DNA of 64,000 nt from Limnanthes douglasii subsp. nivea (taxonomy: Eukaryota; Streptophyta; Magnoliopsida; Brassicales; Limnanthaceae): contig JAUPFV010000005.1 of the NCBI GenBank assembly GCA_036936605.1, positions 78,876,885 through 78,940,884 of the forward strand, in the 5' to 3' direction. The number at the start of each line of letters is the position of its first letter. Positions within the stretch are counted from its first letter, which is position 1. The position numbers were made by a program, and so were the translations under genes. The notes beneath the pieces were generated by a model. That model saw nothing but the letters and a program-made list of their open reading frames with translations. It was not told the origin of the DNA and searched no databases. This document shows, piece by piece, positions 63,613 to 64,000 of the stretch.

Positions 63613-64000
63613 CTACAAGATTCCAGACATAAAACATAAGCTCCATGATCCATTTCGCAAAATCAAAATCATATTCACTGTCTAATTAACCAAACATCAT
63701 CCGTAAGATATGAAGAGCTAAGATATAGATACATTCAACTACTATGGATTCTTAGTCCAATAATTTCACTTCAAGCACAAACCAAAACATGGTTTCTCAA
63801 ACAAATGACTATCATAATGACTATCATCAAACACAATTGAAAAAGTAAGTGAAATATAAATACCGAACTAAAACCCTAAATCAACTCTGATCATCAATTA
63901 TTGAAATCAGAACTACTATATAATAATCAAAGCGAAACCCAGATGACAAACCAAACAGGGGAACCGTAAAGTCCTCAACTTTTCTATAATATAACATGGG
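63613..64000 (-). other. Upstream region of ABA4, start codon unresolved
   Basis: On the minus strand a short frame [17 protein letters not shown] (ATG at ~63656) just upstream resembles the LCLDSSKIRL part of the Arabidopsis transit peptide, but in another phase from the first exon. A good promoter was not identified before the window ends. Confidence 0.4.

Overview
This is nuclear DNA of a flowering plant, most likely a eudicot. It is AT-rich, its genes carry GT-AG introns, and most of it is LTR and non-LTR retrotransposons. Plastid-directed host genes sit at the right edge. I cannot name the species from sequence alone.

Layout. 1-3.1 kb: a scrap of Ty3/gypsy integrase, an intact RING-H2 gene (483-1157, minus) and a frameshifted chloroplast cyclophilin relic. 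3.1-10.3 kb: a full-length LINE with two open ORFs and a 19-bp target-site duplication, inserted into a small Stowaway-like MITE. 10.3-14.6 kb: a young Ty1/copia element (copia B) with near-identical LTRs but almost no gag. 15.6-16.3 kb: a truncated second copy of the RING-H2 gene. 16.4-25.2 kb: an old plus-strand copia relic (copia A), broken by a non-autonomous hAT element with perfect 8-bp duplications (16573-19814), and again in its 3' LTR by a minus-strand copia (copia C, 21106-25175) full of satellite-like repeats. 25.7-26.5 kb: a second kind of RING-H2 gene with a frameshift. 27.6-28.5 kb: the 3' end of a chromovirus. 29.2-41.3 kb: a composite Ty3/gypsy Tat-type element with two full LTRs and a third LTR scrap. 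41.3-46.9 kb: relics and degenerate repeats. 46.9-57.3 kb: a second complete Tat-type element. 57.3-60.7 kb: more of the same degenerate repeats with coding scraps. 61.3-63.6 kb: a broken plant murB relic, convergent with an ABA4 (neoxanthin synthesis) gene.

The most striking points are these. Both Tat elements carry a long gene on the strand opposite gag-pol, each with its own TATA box. In one of them this gene has a clean intron that can be spliced only from the antisense transcript. A decayed MurB (peptidoglycan pathway) gene lies about 80 bp from the ABA4 stop codon. The gypsy composite shares one LTR between two tandem units. Copia C has a duplicated leader that makes three short decoy ORFs repeating the start of gag.

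Confident host genes are few: the RING-H2 gene at 483-1157, the frameshifted RING-H2 gene at 25848-26500 and ABA4. Nearly everything else is mobile DNA or its debris. Every assignment rests on motifs read by eye; no database search was run.
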